A DNA stretch of 64,000 nucleotides from Caulobacterales bacterium (GCA_017303355.1 JAFLCU010000001.1:391199-455198), one strand, 5' to 3'. Positions 18,542 through 28,965 are shown, numbered from the stretch's first letter. Notes: a model not told the origin generated them from the sequence alone. Numbers and translations: made by a program.

Positions 18542-18571
18542 GAGGGGCGCGCTGGCTGCGCACCCCTCTTT
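18542..18571. terminator. Bidirectional hairpin terminator
   Basis: An 11-base stem (18542-18552 with 18558-18568, one mismatch) with a 5-base loop, between the convergent ridA and TonB receptor genes. A short T-run (CTCTTT) follows on the plus strand. It probably terminates one or both transcripts. Confidence 0.6.
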
Positions 18572-18587
18572 GAATGCTCCGCTCGTC

Positions 18588-21467
18588 CTACCACTCCGCG
18601 CGCAAACCAATCGTGAAATACCGGCCGTCGAGATCATAAAGGCCCGGCACTGTTGGATAGCCGACGCCGGCGAGTGTCGTCGGCAACAATGGCGGCTCTT
18701 GATCAAAGAGATTGTTGATCGTGCCATAGAGCTGCATTGTTCCGCCCAAGGTCTCGAACTCATAGGCGCCATGAAGATTGGTGTAGAGCACCTCATCGAG
18801 CGTGGGATCCTCGAATACGCCACCGCCTGACGGACCGACCTTCCGCATCGAGCCAATGTAGCGCTCCTGCAGTGTGAGGGTGATCGGCCCCTGCTCGTAG
18901 GTCACCGCGAACTGGCCGCGCCATTCCGGCATACCCGGCGTGGACAGACCGACATATTGGGTGACGAGCCCGCTGGCCGACACCGAGTTCGCCTCGTCGA
19001 CATATCCAGCGAGCAATCGGAAGGAAATATCGCCGCTCCCGATCGGGCGCGTATAGGTGACATCGAAGTCGACGCCCGACCTGTTCTGAACGCTCGCGTT
19101 CGTCTTCAGCAAACTCACGGATGTGATGTTGTCGGTCGACGGGTCGCCGGCGATCTGAGCGCAGGCCGTAGCATCGCCATTGAAGCAATCCGAAAGCACC
19201 TGCGACACCGTTCGCCCAGTCACGATGCCGTTGGTCAACTCGATGTCATAATAGTCGATCGACGCGCTGAGGCCCGGCAAGAAAGATGGGCGAAACACAG
19301 CGCCAATCGTCCATGTGTCGCCGGTCTCGGGCTCGAGATCGGGGTTGCCTGTCGTGATCGTCGGAATCGTCGGAATTTGATTGCCCGTGAACGGATTGAC
19401 CGTGAACGCGGCAAAACCGGTGGAGGGACTGGCGAACAATTCATAGAGGTTCGGCGCGCGGATATCGCGCGAGCGCGACACACGGAATCTGACGTCCTCA
19501 ATCGGCTCGTAGGTCAGACCAAGCTTCCAGGTATCAACGCCACCGCTATTGCTGTAGTCGGTGTAGCGAAACGCCCCATTGAATTCGAGATCGGTGATGA
19601 TCGGCGCGATCGTCTCAACATAAAATTCCTGGACTGTGTCGCTGACCTCTTCTTGCGCACCGACATTGCCCTGTTGCCATCCGCCGTACCGGCACGAGGT
19701 CAGCGTCGGACACAAGGTGACGTTGATGGCGCGGCCGCGAATGGTTTCCGGATCGATCTGCGAGGTCGCCACGTCGTTTGACGTCCCCGACAGCTCTCGC
19801 GTGCGCCATTCAACGCCCGCCGCCACGGAGACGGGCCCCGCGGGCAAATTAAACCATGTGCCCTGAGTGTTGAAGGCGAGCACCGTTTCGGCGCTTGTCG
19901 TCGTGTTTTCGTTGGTCCCCGTAATGTAGTCCAGCGCAGCTTGCGAAGGTGCGCCAAGGCCAAAAAGATTGATGGGAACACAATCATCATAAATGCTGCC
20001 AGGACTGGTTAGCGTGACCCGGCAGACCGTCTGGCCGCCGCCATCGACAACCGCGTCAACAGCCGCATGCAGGCGCGCGACATTGACCGCGTTGTGCTCA
20101 GCGCCTTCCTGCTCGGTCTGACCATGACTGATGTGAGCGTCCCAGTTCCAATCCCCCGCAAGGCTGCCTGAGAGGCCAGCGGAGAGATCATAGTAGGTCG
20201 TCTCCGTCGTGTTGTACGACGCCCCGCCTTCGCGGTTCGATCGCTGCATGAAGAACGAATTGTATCCGTTGGCCGTCATCGTGCTCTGCAATCCAGCCGG
20301 AATGAACGGATTGCCGCTATATATCTCCAAGAGCGTGCCGCTATTGGCGCTAAAGGCTGGCCATCCGTATTGATTGCGCGCGCTGTTGCGCGCCCCGGCC
20401 AGCTGGAGATAGCCCGCGACATCCGAAGAGAAGTCGTAGTCGAAGCGCGCGAACAGACGATTGGTCTCAGCTTCACCCAGCGGCTGCATGGCGCCGCTTG
20501 GCGAATACCCATCGCCGCCGACCGCGTTCGGCGCCCCGGGCGGGAGCACCGTGCCAAAATTCATCGGCCCGTAGCCGCCTCCAGGGAGGAACTGCGTGCC
20601 AGCGAGCGGCGCCGCGCCGAAATCGATCGGCAGACCGTTGGAGCTGACGATCAAACCGCCCGTCGTGCCCGTATAGAAGCGGGTGTTGGCGACATTGTAA
20701 TACGGCGATGCGGACGTGCCCGCGCCAGCCAGGGCCCAAAGTTGAGCGCTCTGCGGCCGCTCCAACATATTGGCGATGCCGTCTGCTTCAAAGTGCTCGA
20801 AGCTCACGATTACATGCCCACGACCGTCCAGCACGGACATGCCGCCGGCAAGTCCCGCTTTGATCTGCTGGTCGTCGCTGTAACGGGAAATGCCGTACTG
20901 AAGGTTCGCGCGTAGCCCGCCGAATTCGTCGTCCGTGATGTAGTTGACCACACCCGCGACAGCGTCGGAACCGTAAGCCGCCGATGCGCCGCCGGTGACG
21001 ACGTCAACGCGATTGAGAAGAAGTTCGGGCAGCACATTCGCGTCCACCAGACCATTGGACGTGGACGCGGCAATGCGATTGCCGTTCAGAAGGACAAGCG
21101 TTCGGTCGGGCCCAAGCTGACGCAATTCCAAGAACGCGCCCGCCGCCGCGGTCCCCGCGGCGCAGCAATAAAAACGTCCCCCTGGAGTCGATTGGCCGCT
21201 CAACGCCGGCAACTCGCGCAGACCTTCCGCGATCGTGGAGGGCGTCGTGTTCAGCAAGTCCTGCGCCCGGACCGCCGTGACTGGCGTGGGCGCCTGATAG
21301 CCCGGGTTGCGAATCCGCGAGCCGGTGACGACGATTTCTTCCTCACTCGCGTCAGGCGGATTGTCAGGTGTCGTCTGTGCGCTCGCCACGCCGCTGAAGG
21401 CGCCAAACTGCGCGACGCTCAACATCAATAGCGCGCGAACAGTCTGTGCCTGGACCGATTTCTTCAT
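18588..21467 (-). CDS. TonB-dependent receptor, probable (oligo)saccharide type
   Basis: An outer-membrane transporter of about 959 residues. The ATG at 21467 has a GGGAGG ribosome site and gives a signal peptide ending in SAQT. EEEIVVTGSRIRNPG is the TonB-box region common in caulobacterial and sphingomonad carbohydrate receptors; the plug carries LRQLGPDRTLVLLNGNR and VDVVTGGASAAYGSDAVAGV; the barrel ends in FTIGLRAEW. This RIRNPGY-type plug is usual for receptors of plant glycans. Position at the end of the rhamnose locus suggests import of rhamnose-containing oligosaccharides across the outer membrane. Confidence 0.9.
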   Translation of the reverse strand: MKKSVQAQTVRALLMLSVAQFGAFSGVASAQTTPDNPPDASEEEIVVTGSRIRNPGYQAPTPVTAVRAQDLLNTTPSTIAEGLRELPALSGQSTPGGRFYCCAAGTAAAGAFLELRQLGPDRTLVLLNGNRIAASTSNGLVDANVLPELLLNRVDVVTGGASAAYGSDAVAGVVNYITDDEFGGLRANLQYGISRYSDDQQIKAGLAGGMSVLDGRGHVIVSFEHFEADGIANMLERPQSAQLWALAGAGTSASPYYNVANTRFYTGTTGGLIVSSNGLPIDFGAAPLAGTQFLPGGGYGPMNFGTVLPPGAPNAVGGDGYSPSGAMQPLGEAETNRLFARFDYDFSSDVAGYLQLAGARNSARNQYGWPAFSANSGTLLEIYSGNPFIPAGLQSTMTANGYNSFFMQRSNREGGASYNTTETTYYDLSAGLSGSLAGDWNWDAHISHGQTEQEGAEHNAVNVARLHAAVDAVVDGGGQTVCRVTLTSPGSIYDDCVPINLFGLGAPSQAALDYITGTNENTTTSAETVLAFNTQGTWFNLPAGPVSVAAGVEWRTRELSGTSNDVATSQIDPETIRGRAINVTLCPTLTSCRYGGWQQGNVGAQEEVSDTVQEFYVETIAPIITDLEFNGAFRYTDYSNSGGVDTWKLGLTYEPIEDVRFRVSRSRDIRAPNLYELFASPSTGFAAFTVNPFTGNQIPTIPTITTGNPDLEPETGDTWTIGAVFRPSFLPGLSASIDYYDIELTNGIVTGRTVSQVLSDCFNGDATACAQIAGDPSTDNITSVSLLKTNASVQNRSGVDFDVTYTRPIGSGDISFRLLAGYVDEANSVSASGLVTQYVGLSTPGMPEWRGQFAVTYEQGPITLTLQERYIGSMRKVGPSGGGVFEDPTLDEVLYTNLHGAYEFETLGGTMQLYGTINNLFDQEPPLLPTTLAGVGYPTVPGLYDLDGRYFTIGLRAEW

Positions 21468-21820
21468 GATGTCGCCTCCCCTGGCGTTTTGTTTTGTTCG
21501 CCCTCCCCAAAGAAACATCTGAGGAAGCCGATCATCGCCATTAGGGATTTCGTCATATTATGTCAATATCAATCAGCAATAATCATCCAAACCGATCACA
21601 TACGATCATTGTTTCCGCCAGTGTCTTGAGGCAACAGGCGCGCTCATCGGTCTCAGAATCCGCCGCACAAAAGCGCGGCCACGACAAGGCGAGTTTCGCG
21701 GCGCCGCGTTGCGCGCCACCTATTGTGCTTGGTCAGCAAAAACCGCGAAAACACGGGCGACGAGCGTCGAACAAAGAGTCCGACGGTCTCGAAAATTCCG
21801 CTTGGTTCAACTCGTGAAAA
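21468..21820. other. Promoter region of TonB receptor; no gene seen
   Basis: 353 bases between the TonB receptor start and tRNA-Val. The part at 21540-21615 is markedly AT-rich with several ATCA/GATCA words and is the likely promoter and operator region of the receptor. An 85-codon plus-strand frame at 21560-21817 has no recognisable product. Nothing else is apparent. Confidence 0.5.
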
Positions 21821-21895
<75 letters not shown>

Positions 21896-21944
21896 GAACC
21901 GTTTAGGGTCCGGCGATATAGACCGGGTGTGACGCCGCCGCAAG

Positions 21945-22027
21945 TTCGGGATTGGGGAATAGGAACTCGGGATTGGGACAGAGCGCAGCGATAGCCGAGC
22001 ACCCAATCCCTATTCCCAATTTCCGAA
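21945..22027. repeat. Intergenic inverted repeat (GATTGGG/GGAATAGG words)
   Basis: The left arm, 21945-21977, is made of the words GGGATTGGGGAATAGG and GGGATTGGG. It pairs with 22002-22027 apart from one 7-base insertion. It lies between the cpdR stop codon and tRNA-Val and could end cpdR transcription. It resembles the hairpin at 58242-58330 in style but not in sequence. Confidence 0.6.
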
Positions 22028-22039
22028 AACCGAACCCCG

Positions 22040-22402
22040 CTAGGCCGCCGCGATCACCCGCTCGATTTCCACCACCAAATCCTTCAGGTGGAACGGCTTG
22101 GACAAGACCTTGGCGTCCTTCGGGGCCTGGCTTTGGGCTGAAAGGGCGACAGCCGCGAAACCGGTGATGAAGACGATCTTCATGGCCGGATCGACCTCGG
22201 CGCCGCGGCGGGCGAGCTCGATGCCGTCGAGGCCGGGCATGACGATGTCAGTCAAAAGCAGGTCGAACGAGCCAAATTCCAGCGCTTCCCAAGCGGCGTC
22301 GCCATCGCCATAGGCGGCGACGTCGTGGCCGGCGCGGCTCAAGCTCGTCACCAGGAAACCCCGGAGCGAGTCATCGTCTTCCGCCAAAAGAATACGCGCC
22401 AT
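22040..22402 (-). CDS. cpdR: Single-domain response regulator CpdR
   Basis: A 120-residue receiver-only protein that matches alphaproteobacterial CpdR. LLAEDDDSLR is the acidic pocket, LLLTDIVMPG carries the phosphorylated Asp52, and FITGFAAVAL and KVLSKPFHLKDLV are highly typical. Unphosphorylated CpdR primes the ClpXP protease to destroy cell-cycle regulators; the CckA-ChpT relay phosphorylates it. The ATG at 22402 gives the normal family length; the open frame extends upstream without homology. It is divergent from an N-formylglutamate amidohydrolase gene. Confidence 0.95.
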   Translation of the reverse strand: MARILLAEDDDSLRGFLVTSLSRAGHDVAAYGDGDAAWEALEFGSFDLLLTDIVMPGLDGIELARRGAEVDPAMKIVFITGFAAVALSAQSQAPKDAKVLSKPFHLKDLVVEIERVIAAA

Positions 22403-22539
22403 GCGCCAGCTCCGGTTCGCCCGGCCCCCTTCAAACCGGTAGCCCCTAGCACAAACCGGGTAAAGGCCGGCTGAAGGGCCATCCCCATTTGCCGCTTCGC
22501 ATGTGCAAATATTGACGCAGGTAAACGCCAAGGCGAACA

Positions 22540-23460
22540 ATGGCGGCGATGGACCCGTTGGATCCCTGCAAGGGCGCGGCGCGCGCGCTTGAGGAGGACG
22601 CTGCACCTCCCGCCCCCGCCCAGGAGCCGGCATTCGTGTTGATCGAGCCGCTGCACCGCACCGCGCCGCTGATCTTCGCCTCGCCGCATAGCGGGCGGCG
22701 CTATCCGGCTGAATTGCTGGGCGAGGCGCGCGTCAGCCTGATCAGTCTGCGCCGCTCGGAAGACGCCTATGTCGATGAATTGTTCGCCAGCGCCGCCGCG
22801 CATGGCGCGGCCGTGCTCTCGGCGACGATGGCGCGCGCTTATGTCGACCTCAATCGCGATCCCGGCGAACTCGATCCGGAGATGTTCGAGGAGCGGCCGC
22901 CGCACTCGCCGCACGCCAGCTCGCCGCGCGTGCAGGCGGGCCTGGGCGCGATCCCGCGTATTTGCGGCGATGGCCAATCGATCTATCGGCGCAAGCTTTC
23001 GCTCAGCGAGGCGCAGCGGCGCATCGCGCAGGTGCACCGGCCGTACCACGACACGCTGCAGGGCTTGATCGCGCAAACGAAAGAGCAGTTCGGCTGCGCG
23101 GTGCTGGTGGATTGCCACTCGATGCCGTCGAGCGCGCGCGGCGCGCATGCGCCGGACATCGTGCTTGGCGATCGCTTTGGCGCCTCGTGCCACCCGTCGG
23201 TGACATCGCTGGCGGAGGCAACGCTGCGGCGTTTGGGCTATCGCGTCGCCCGCAACGCACCGTTCGCGGGCGGTCACACCACACAAACCTACGGCCGCCC
23301 GGCGCAGCGCGTGCATGCGCTGCAGATCGAAATCAATCGCGCGCTTTACGTCGATGAACGCACGCTTGAGCGCACCAGCGGCCACGCGCGCGTGCGCGCG
23401 GATATGGCGCGGCTCGCCGAAGCGCTGAGCGCGGCGGCGCTGCACCGGAGCTTGGCGTAG
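22540..23460 (+). CDS. N-formylglutamate amidohydrolase family protein
   Basis: A 306-residue zinc hydrolase of the N-formylglutamate amidohydrolase family. IFASPHSGRRYP, YVDLNRDPGELDP and LVDCHSMPSS supply the metal-site His and Asp residues and GGHTTQTYGRP is a late family motif. The last-step HutG-type enzyme turns N-formylglutamate into glutamate and formate, but no other hut gene is present, so the true substrate is open. It is divergent from cpdR. Confidence 0.85.
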   Translation: MAAMDPLDPCKGAARALEEDAAPPAPAQEPAFVLIEPLHRTAPLIFASPHSGRRYPAELLGEARVSLISLRRSEDAYVDELFASAAAHGAAVLSATMARAYVDLNRDPGELDPEMFEERPPHSPHASSPRVQAGLGAIPRICGDGQSIYRRKLSLSEAQRRIAQVHRPYHDTLQGLIAQTKEQFGCAVLVDCHSMPSSARGAHAPDIVLGDRFGASCHPSVTSLAEATLRRLGYRVARNAPFAGGHTTQTYGRPAQRVHALQIEINRALYVDERTLERTSGHARVRADMARLAEALSAAALHRSLA

Positions 23461-23474
23461 CGCCGCGTGCGCCG

Positions 23475-25514
23475 CTAGTTGAACTTGCCGCCCTGTTCGG
23501 CTTTCGCTTTCAGCAAAGGCGCCACCGCGAAGCCGTGCTTGGCGAGGCTTTCGGCGATCTTGTCGAGCCCCACGGTGTCGGCCCAGAACATCGGGCCACC
23601 GGTATAGGCCGGCCAGCCATAGCCGTTGAGCCAGACGATATCGATGTCGGAGGCGCGCTGGGCGATCTTCTCATCGAGAATCTTCGCGCCCTCATTGACC
23701 ATCGGATAGAGCAGGCGTTCGAGAATTTCCTCGTCGCTCACGGGACGCTGGTTCGAGCCCGACTTGGCGATGAATTCTGCGATGATCTCTTCCACCTCGG
23801 GCGATGGCGAGGCTTTGCGGTTCTCGTCGTAATCGTAGAAGCCCTTGCCGGTCTTTTGGCCGCGACGGCCGCGCTCGCACAGCACTTCGCGGATGGTGGA
23901 GCTTTTCGAGGTTTCCGCGCTCCAGCCAATATCGAGGCCGGCGAGGTCCGACATTTGAAACGGGCCCATCGGCATGCCGAAGCTGGTCAGCACGCGATCG
24001 ATATCCCAGGGCTTGGCGCCTTCGAGGACGAGCTTGTTGGCTTCCTGCTGGCGCTGGCTCAGCATGCGGTTGCCGATGAAGCCGAAGCACACGCCGGAGA
24101 CGACGGCGACCTTGTTGATCTTGCGCGCAAGCTCCATGCAGGTCTTGAGCACGGCTGGCGCAGTCTTGGCGCCACGCACCACCTCAAGCAGCTTCATCAC
24201 GTTGGCCGGCGAGAAAAAGTGCAGGCCGATCACGCTTTCAGGGCGCTTCGTGGCCGAGGCGATTTCATCAAGATTGAGATAGGAGGTGTTGGAGGCGAGG
24301 ATCGCGCCCGGCTTGGCGACGCCATCAAGGCGCGCGAACACCTCCTTCTTGATCTCCATGTTCTCGAACACGGCTTCGATGATGAGATCGGCTTCGCCGA
24401 GCGCGTTGAAATCGAGCGTGGGCGTCAGCAGGCTCATCGCCTTTTCCACCTGCTCGGTGGTGAGGCGTCCCTTCTTGGCGGTGGCTTCGTAATTCTTGCG
24501 GATGATGGCGACGCCGCGATCGAGCGCGGCCTGCTCGCGCTCCAGGATCGTCACCGGGATGCCCGCGGAGAGGAAGTTCATGGTGATGCCGCCGCCCATC
24601 GTGCCGGCGCCGAGCACGGCCACCTTCTTCACGGGCAGCGTTTGCGTATCGGCGCCGATGTCATCGATTTTGGCGGCGGCGCGTTCGGCAAAGAAGACGT
24701 GGCGCAGCGCCTTGGATTGCGTGCTGCCCATCAGCTTCATGATGAGTTCGCGTTCTTTCTTCGCACCTTCCTCGTACGGGAGATTGACCGCCGCTTGCAC
24801 GGCTTCGATGCACGCGACCGGCGCTTCGAGACCGCGCAGCTTGCGCGCGTTTTCCTGACGGAAGCGTTCGAAGAATGCCGGATCCTTCTTGGCTTCGTCG
24901 ACCTTGTCGGTGCGGTCGCGGCTGACCGGGTGCGTTGAATTTTTCGCGATTTCGCGCGCGAAGGCGATGGCGTCCGTCTCAAGCGATTGCTCGCCGGCGA
25001 TGCGGTCGACGAGGCCGATCGCTTCGGCCTTCTTGGCCGGGATCGGGTCGCCGAAAACGATCATCGGCAGTGCGTCCTTCACGCCGACGACGCGCGGGAG
25101 GCGCTGCGTGCCGCCCGCGCCCGGCAGAATGCCGAGTTTCACTTCGGGCAGGCCAAGCTTCGCGGAGGGTACGGCGATGCGGTAGTGGCAGCCGAGCGCG
25201 ACCTCGAGGCCGCCGCCGAGCGCGGTGCCGTGAATGGCGGCCACCGCCGGCTTGGCGCTGGCTTCGATGGCGTCGCAGACACTGGGCAGGCCCGGGCCGA
25301 CCGGCGGCTTGCCGAATTCGGTGATGTCGGCGCCAGCGAAGAAGGTGCGCCCATCGCAGCGAATGACGATCGCCTTGATGCTGTCATCGGCCGCGGCCGC
25401 CTTGATCGCATCGGCGAGGCCCGCGCGCACGGCCTGGCCCAAGGCGTTGACCGGCGGGTTGTTGGCGCTGACGACTAGAATATCGCCCTCCTTGCGCGTG
25501 CTCACGATCGACAT
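23475..25514 (-). CDS. Bifunctional enoyl-CoA hydratase/3-hydroxyacyl-CoA dehydrogenase (FadB/FadJ type)
   Basis: A 679-residue beta-oxidation enzyme. Residues 1-190 are a crotonase domain with the oxyanion segments GADITEFG and [18 protein letters not shown]. From about residue 295 comes the NAD-binding [13 protein letters not shown], then [17 protein letters not shown] with the catalytic His, and two C-terminal 3HCDH domains. It hydrates trans-2-enoyl-CoA and oxidises 3-hydroxyacyl-CoA in the cytosol. No thiolase gene is adjacent, so it appears to be a stand-alone unit. Shorter than E. coli FadB (about 730), closer to FadJ/PaaC-like forms. Confidence 0.9.
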   Translation of the reverse strand: MSIVSTRKEGDILVVSANNPPVNALGQAVRAGLADAIKAAAADDSIKAIVIRCDGRTFFAGADITEFGKPPVGPGLPSVCDAIEASAKPAVAAIHGTALGGGLEVALGCHYRIAVPSAKLGLPEVKLGILPGAGGTQRLPRVVGVKDALPMIVFGDPIPAKKAEAIGLVDRIAGEQSLETDAIAFAREIAKNSTHPVSRDRTDKVDEAKKDPAFFERFRQENARKLRGLEAPVACIEAVQAAVNLPYEEGAKKERELIMKLMGSTQSKALRHVFFAERAAAKIDDIGADTQTLPVKKVAVLGAGTMGGGITMNFLSAGIPVTILEREQAALDRGVAIIRKNYEATAKKGRLTTEQVEKAMSLLTPTLDFNALGEADLIIEAVFENMEIKKEVFARLDGVAKPGAILASNTSYLNLDEIASATKRPESVIGLHFFSPANVMKLLEVVRGAKTAPAVLKTCMELARKINKVAVVSGVCFGFIGNRMLSQRQQEANKLVLEGAKPWDIDRVLTSFGMPMGPFQMSDLAGLDIGWSAETSKSSTIREVLCERGRRGQKTGKGFYDYDENRKASPSPEVEEIIAEFIAKSGSNQRPVSDEEILERLLYPMVNEGAKILDEKIAQRASDIDIVWLNGYGWPAYTGGPMFWADTVGLDKIAESLAKHGFAVAPLLKAKAEQGGKFN

Positions 25515-25723
25515 GGGCGCTCCTTCTCTTGTCCTGTTTCGCGCAGTTCAGTGCGGCAAAATCCGGCGAACTTCAACGCTGCCGCAGAGGCACTGAGCGC
25601 CGCGCGCAACCACGTCAATTCCGCGCGGAGATAGCGCGCGGAAACATCGCGCTGGCGCTGGTCGCAATGCGGAGCGGCCGCCGAGCCGCCAGTACGCAAA
25701 AACATCACAGTCGCGAATGCATT

Positions 25724-25738
25724 TGCGAATGACTTGCA
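25724..25738. promoter_or_regulatory. Weak Fur-like box before siderophore receptor
   Basis: TGCGAATGACTTGCA fits 9 of 14 informative positions of the 7-1-7 Fur site TGATAATnATTATCA and resembles the better site at 28966-28980. It lies about 65 bases before the receptor start. Iron control of a siderophore receptor is expected; the site itself is weak. Confidence 0.35.
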
Positions 25739-25803
25739 TCTGATTAGACGGGCTGCTAGGGGACACGGCAAAGGCGGAATGCCTCTGGTGGGGACTTGAG
25801 CAT

Positions 25804-28176
25804 ATGAGCAGACCGAAAACCGTTGGCGTGCGCAGTTTTGCCAAGAAGGCGCTGCAAGCCTCGATCCTGATTGGCGCGTCGACTCTGGCCATGGGGGCCA
25901 CGAGCCAGGCTTTCGCGCAACAAAGCGGCGAGCAAGACAGCACGATCACGGTCACGGGGGATCGTCGTGATCCACAATCGCCGCGCTATACCGCGCCGCT
26001 CGAGGATACCCCGCGTTCAATCACGGTTATTCCGCCGGAAGTGCTCGAAGCCACGGCCGCCGCGACGCTTACGGACGCACTGCGCACAATTCCCGGCATC
26101 ACGCTTGGCTCCGGCGAAGGCGGCACCGGCGCGGGCGACCGGCCCTTTATCCGCGGCATCGACAGCACCAACGATGTGTTCGTGGATGGCGTGCGCGATA
26201 GCGGCGTCACGTCTCGCGAAGTGTTCAACCTTGAGCAAGTCGAGGTTTCGCGCGGACCGGGCGGCGCGTTCGCCGGCCGCGGCTCGACGGGCGGATCGCT
26301 GAATCTGGTCAGCAAAACGCCGCATGTTAGCGAAAGCTTCTACGCTGGCAGCGTCGCCCTTGGCTCCGACGAGACCCGGCGCGCGACGCTCGACATCAAC
26401 CAGGTCCTGGGCGACCACGCCGCGTTCCGGTTGAACATCATGGATCACGAAGCGGATGTCGCTGGTCGTGATGCCGTGCATTTGAGCCGTCAAGGCATCG
26501 CGCCGTCGCTCGCGCTTGGCCTCGGCACGCCGACGCGGATCACGCTCAGCTATTACCATCTCGAGAACGATGATGTTCCTGACTACGGGATTCCGTATGA
26601 GGTCGTCGGCACGGCGACCGATCCTGTGTATGGCGCCATCACCTATCGCGCGCCGATCAGCGGGCATGACGAAGATTTCTACGGCTTGCTCAATCGGGAC
26701 TTCCGCGAACAACAAGCCGATATCGGCACACTGCGCGTCGAGTACGATTTCAGCGACAACATTACGCTGCGCAACGTCACGCGCTATGGTGAAACCAGCA
26801 ACCATCAGGTTGTCACCAATCCCGACGACAGCCGCGGCAACGTCGCGAACGGCTATATCTTCCGCTCGTCGAAAAACCGTGGCCTCGATCTGACCACCAC
26901 GGCGAACGTCACCGACCTCTACGGTGAATTCCAGGCGCTTGGCTGGACCCATAATTTCGACATCGGCATGGAGCTCAGCCGCGAAGAGACTCACAATCAG
27001 GGCTATTATGTCGTTGCGCCGAATCTCGCGGTTCAGCCCGGCTTTCCGCCCACTTCCGGCGCACCCGGCGCGGGCACAAATGTGAGCACCGGCACGGCTT
27101 GCTCCAACCTCGCCAATCAAGGCGCGGCTGGCGGCTACAATTGCACGACGCTTTCCAATCCCAATCCGAACGACCCTTGGAACGGGCAAGTGGTGCGCTC
27201 GCGCGCCTACACCGATACGACGACGGAAGTGTTCGCGCTTTACGCGTTCGACACGATCGAGTTCAACGAGCAATGGTCGCTCAATCTTGGCCTGCGCTAC
27301 GATGAATACGCGACCGAGCAAACCGGTGTGACGGCAGCGGCAAGTGCTGCCGCGCCCTATTACACGCTCGGCGTGGCCACGCCGCTTGAACGCGAAGATT
27401 CCTTCGTCAATTATCAGATCGGCCTAGTTTACAATCCGACGGAGGCGGGCACGATCTATTTCAACGTTGGCACATCAACCAACCCCTCAGGCGAAGGCGG
27501 CGGCGATACCAGTTCGCTCTCGACCGCGATCCAAATCCTCGAGCCGGAAGAAAACTTGAGCTACGAGGCCGGCGTGAAATGGCAATTGTTCGGTGAACGC
27601 GCGCTCGCCACTGCGGCCATCTTCCACACCGAGAAAACCAACGCCCGCGTCACCGACGCGTTCGGCGTCACCGATACGGTAGGCACGCAAGAGGTGAACG
27701 GCATCGAGCTGACCTTGTCGGGGCAAATCACCGAAGATTGGTTCGTGTTCGGCGGCTACACCTATCTCGACAGCGAACTGGTCGACGCGGGCTTCCAGTC
27801 CATCACCAATGCGACGGTTTGCGCGCCGGTGACGACCTGCTTTGTCCAGTCCGCCGCGACAGGCAAACGCTTCCCCAACACGCCCGAGCATGCGCTCAGC
27901 TTGTGGAGCACCTATTCGGTCACGGACGCGTTCACGTTTGGCGCGGGCGCGTCCTACATGTCCGACCGCTTCGCCGACACGACCAATCGCATCTCCATAC
28001 CGGAATATTGGCGCTATGACGCGAACGCGAGCTACGCATTCAACGATCACGTGAACGTGCAGCTGAACCTCTACAATTTGAGCGACGAGCGCTACGTGAC
28101 CAATCCGTTCACGACGCACATGGCGCAGATCGCGCCAGGCCGGTCGGCGCTGCTGACGCTGAACGTGCGCTACTAA
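25804..28176 (+). CDS. TonB-dependent siderophore receptor
   Basis: A 790-residue outer-membrane receptor of the siderophore (Fiu/FhuA-like) group. Signal peptide to about residue 40 (SQAFAQQ), TonB box DSTITVTGDRRDPQS, plug with TPRSITVIPPEVLE, FIRGIDSTNDVFVDGVRDSG and VEVSRGPGGAFAGRGSTGGSLNLVSK shown in pieces, and a barrel ending in RSALLTLNVRY. Members next to piuC usually carry ferric catecholates. It heads an iron cluster and a Fur-like site precedes it. Confidence 0.9.
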   Translation: MSRPKTVGVRSFAKKALQASILIGASTLAMGATSQAFAQQSGEQDSTITVTGDRRDPQSPRYTAPLEDTPRSITVIPPEVLEATAAATLTDALRTIPGITLGSGEGGTGAGDRPFIRGIDSTNDVFVDGVRDSGVTSREVFNLEQVEVSRGPGGAFAGRGSTGGSLNLVSKTPHVSESFYAGSVALGSDETRRATLDINQVLGDHAAFRLNIMDHEADVAGRDAVHLSRQGIAPSLALGLGTPTRITLSYYHLENDDVPDYGIPYEVVGTATDPVYGAITYRAPISGHDEDFYGLLNRDFREQQADIGTLRVEYDFSDNITLRNVTRYGETSNHQVVTNPDDSRGNVANGYIFRSSKNRGLDLTTTANVTDLYGEFQALGWTHNFDIGMELSREETHNQGYYVVAPNLAVQPGFPPTSGAPGAGTNVSTGTACSNLANQGAAGGYNCTTLSNPNPNDPWNGQVVRSRAYTDTTTEVFALYAFDTIEFNEQWSLNLGLRYDEYATEQTGVTAAASAAAPYYTLGVATPLEREDSFVNYQIGLVYNPTEAGTIYFNVGTSTNPSGEGGGDTSSLSTAIQILEPEENLSYEAGVKWQLFGERALATAAIFHTEKTNARVTDAFGVTDTVGTQEVNGIELTLSGQITEDWFVFGGYTYLDSELVDAGFQSITNATVCAPVTTCFVQSAATGKRFPNTPEHALSLWSTYSVTDAFTFGAGASYMSDRFADTTNRISIPEYWRYDANASYAFNDHVNVQLNLYNLSDERYVTNPFTTHMAQIAPGRSALLTLNVRY

Positions 28177-28201
28177 GGCGGGGTTTCCCCTTCAGTGTGG
28201 G

Positions 28202-28239
28202 GGCTCTGTCTGCGACGCAGGCGGAGCCTCTTCTCTTTA
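28202..28239 (+). terminator. Possible terminator or attenuator before piuC
   Basis: An 11-base stem with two wobble pairs (28202-28212 with 28218-28228) followed by a pyrimidine- and T-rich stretch. It separates the receptor from piuC and could lower read-through between them. Confidence 0.45.
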
Positions 28240-28251
28240 TCCGAGCATCAC

Positions 28252-28935
28252 ATGCTGCTGACTATTCCAAATGTGCTGAGCAAGGACGCGGTCGCGCGCT
28301 TGCGTGGCCAGATCGACGCCGCGACTTGGGTCGACGGCAACGTCACGTCGGGCCGCCAATCGGCCATGGCGAAACACAATCTGCAGCTGCCGGAAGAGAG
28401 CGCGGCCGCGCGCGCGGCCGGCAATCTCATTCTCGACGCCCTGGAGAAGGCGCCGCTTTTCATCGCCGCCGCGCTGCCGCTCAAGATTTTTCCGCCGTTG
28501 TTCAACAGATACGGCGTCGGTCAAACCTTCGGCATGCACGTCGATAATGCGCTGCGCGTGCGCCAGGACGGCCAGTTTCGGATTCGAGCAGACTTATCCG
28601 CGACGTTGTTTCTGAGCGAGCCCGAAGATTATGACGGCGGCGAACTCATCATCGAAGATACGTATGGCGGCCATAGCGTGAAGCTCGCCGCTGGCGATAT
28701 GGTGCTCTACCCGTCCTCAAGCCTGCACCGGGTGGAGCCGGTCACGCGCGGCGCGCGGGTGGCCAGCTTTTTCTGGATTCAGTCCATGGTGCGCGAAACC
28801 GCCCAGCGCGCGCTGCTGTTCGATATGGACATGGCCATACAGCAATTGAGCACTCAGGTCGGGATCGATCATCCGGCCGTCATCAGCTTGACCGGAAACT
28901 ACCACAACCTGCTGCGCATGTGGGCCGACATCTAA
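28252..28935 (+). CDS. piuC: Fe(II)/2-oxoglutarate-dependent dioxygenase PiuC (PKHD-type)
   Basis: A 227-residue non-heme iron hydroxylase of the PKHD/YbiX-PiuC family. The HxD iron ligands are in [10 protein letters not shown] near residue 97, the distal His in [16 protein letters not shown], with the following Arg for 2-oxoglutarate. PiuC-type genes accompany catecholate-siderophore receptors and are iron regulated, though their substrate is not settled. The ATG at 28252 matches family starts; the frame extends 19 codons upstream into the hairpin region. Confidence 0.92.
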   Translation: MLLTIPNVLSKDAVARLRGQIDAATWVDGNVTSGRQSAMAKHNLQLPEESAAARAAGNLILDALEKAPLFIAAALPLKIFPPLFNRYGVGQTFGMHVDNALRVRQDGQFRIRADLSATLFLSEPEDYDGGELIIEDTYGGHSVKLAAGDMVLYPSSSLHRVEPVTRGARVASFFWIQSMVRETAQRALLFDMDMAIQQLSTQVGIDHPAVISLTGNYHNLLRMWADI

Positions 28936-28965
28936 AACAGCTGCGATCCGCCTCAACCAGCCAGT

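Noticed and set aside
21560..21817. 85-codon plus-strand frame
   Set aside because: No recognisable product; it covers the AT-rich promoter of the TonB receptor and abuts tRNA-Val.
22403..22633. N-terminal extension of CpdR
   Set aside because: Receiver-only CpdR is about 120 residues, and the extension overlaps the divergent amidohydrolase gene.
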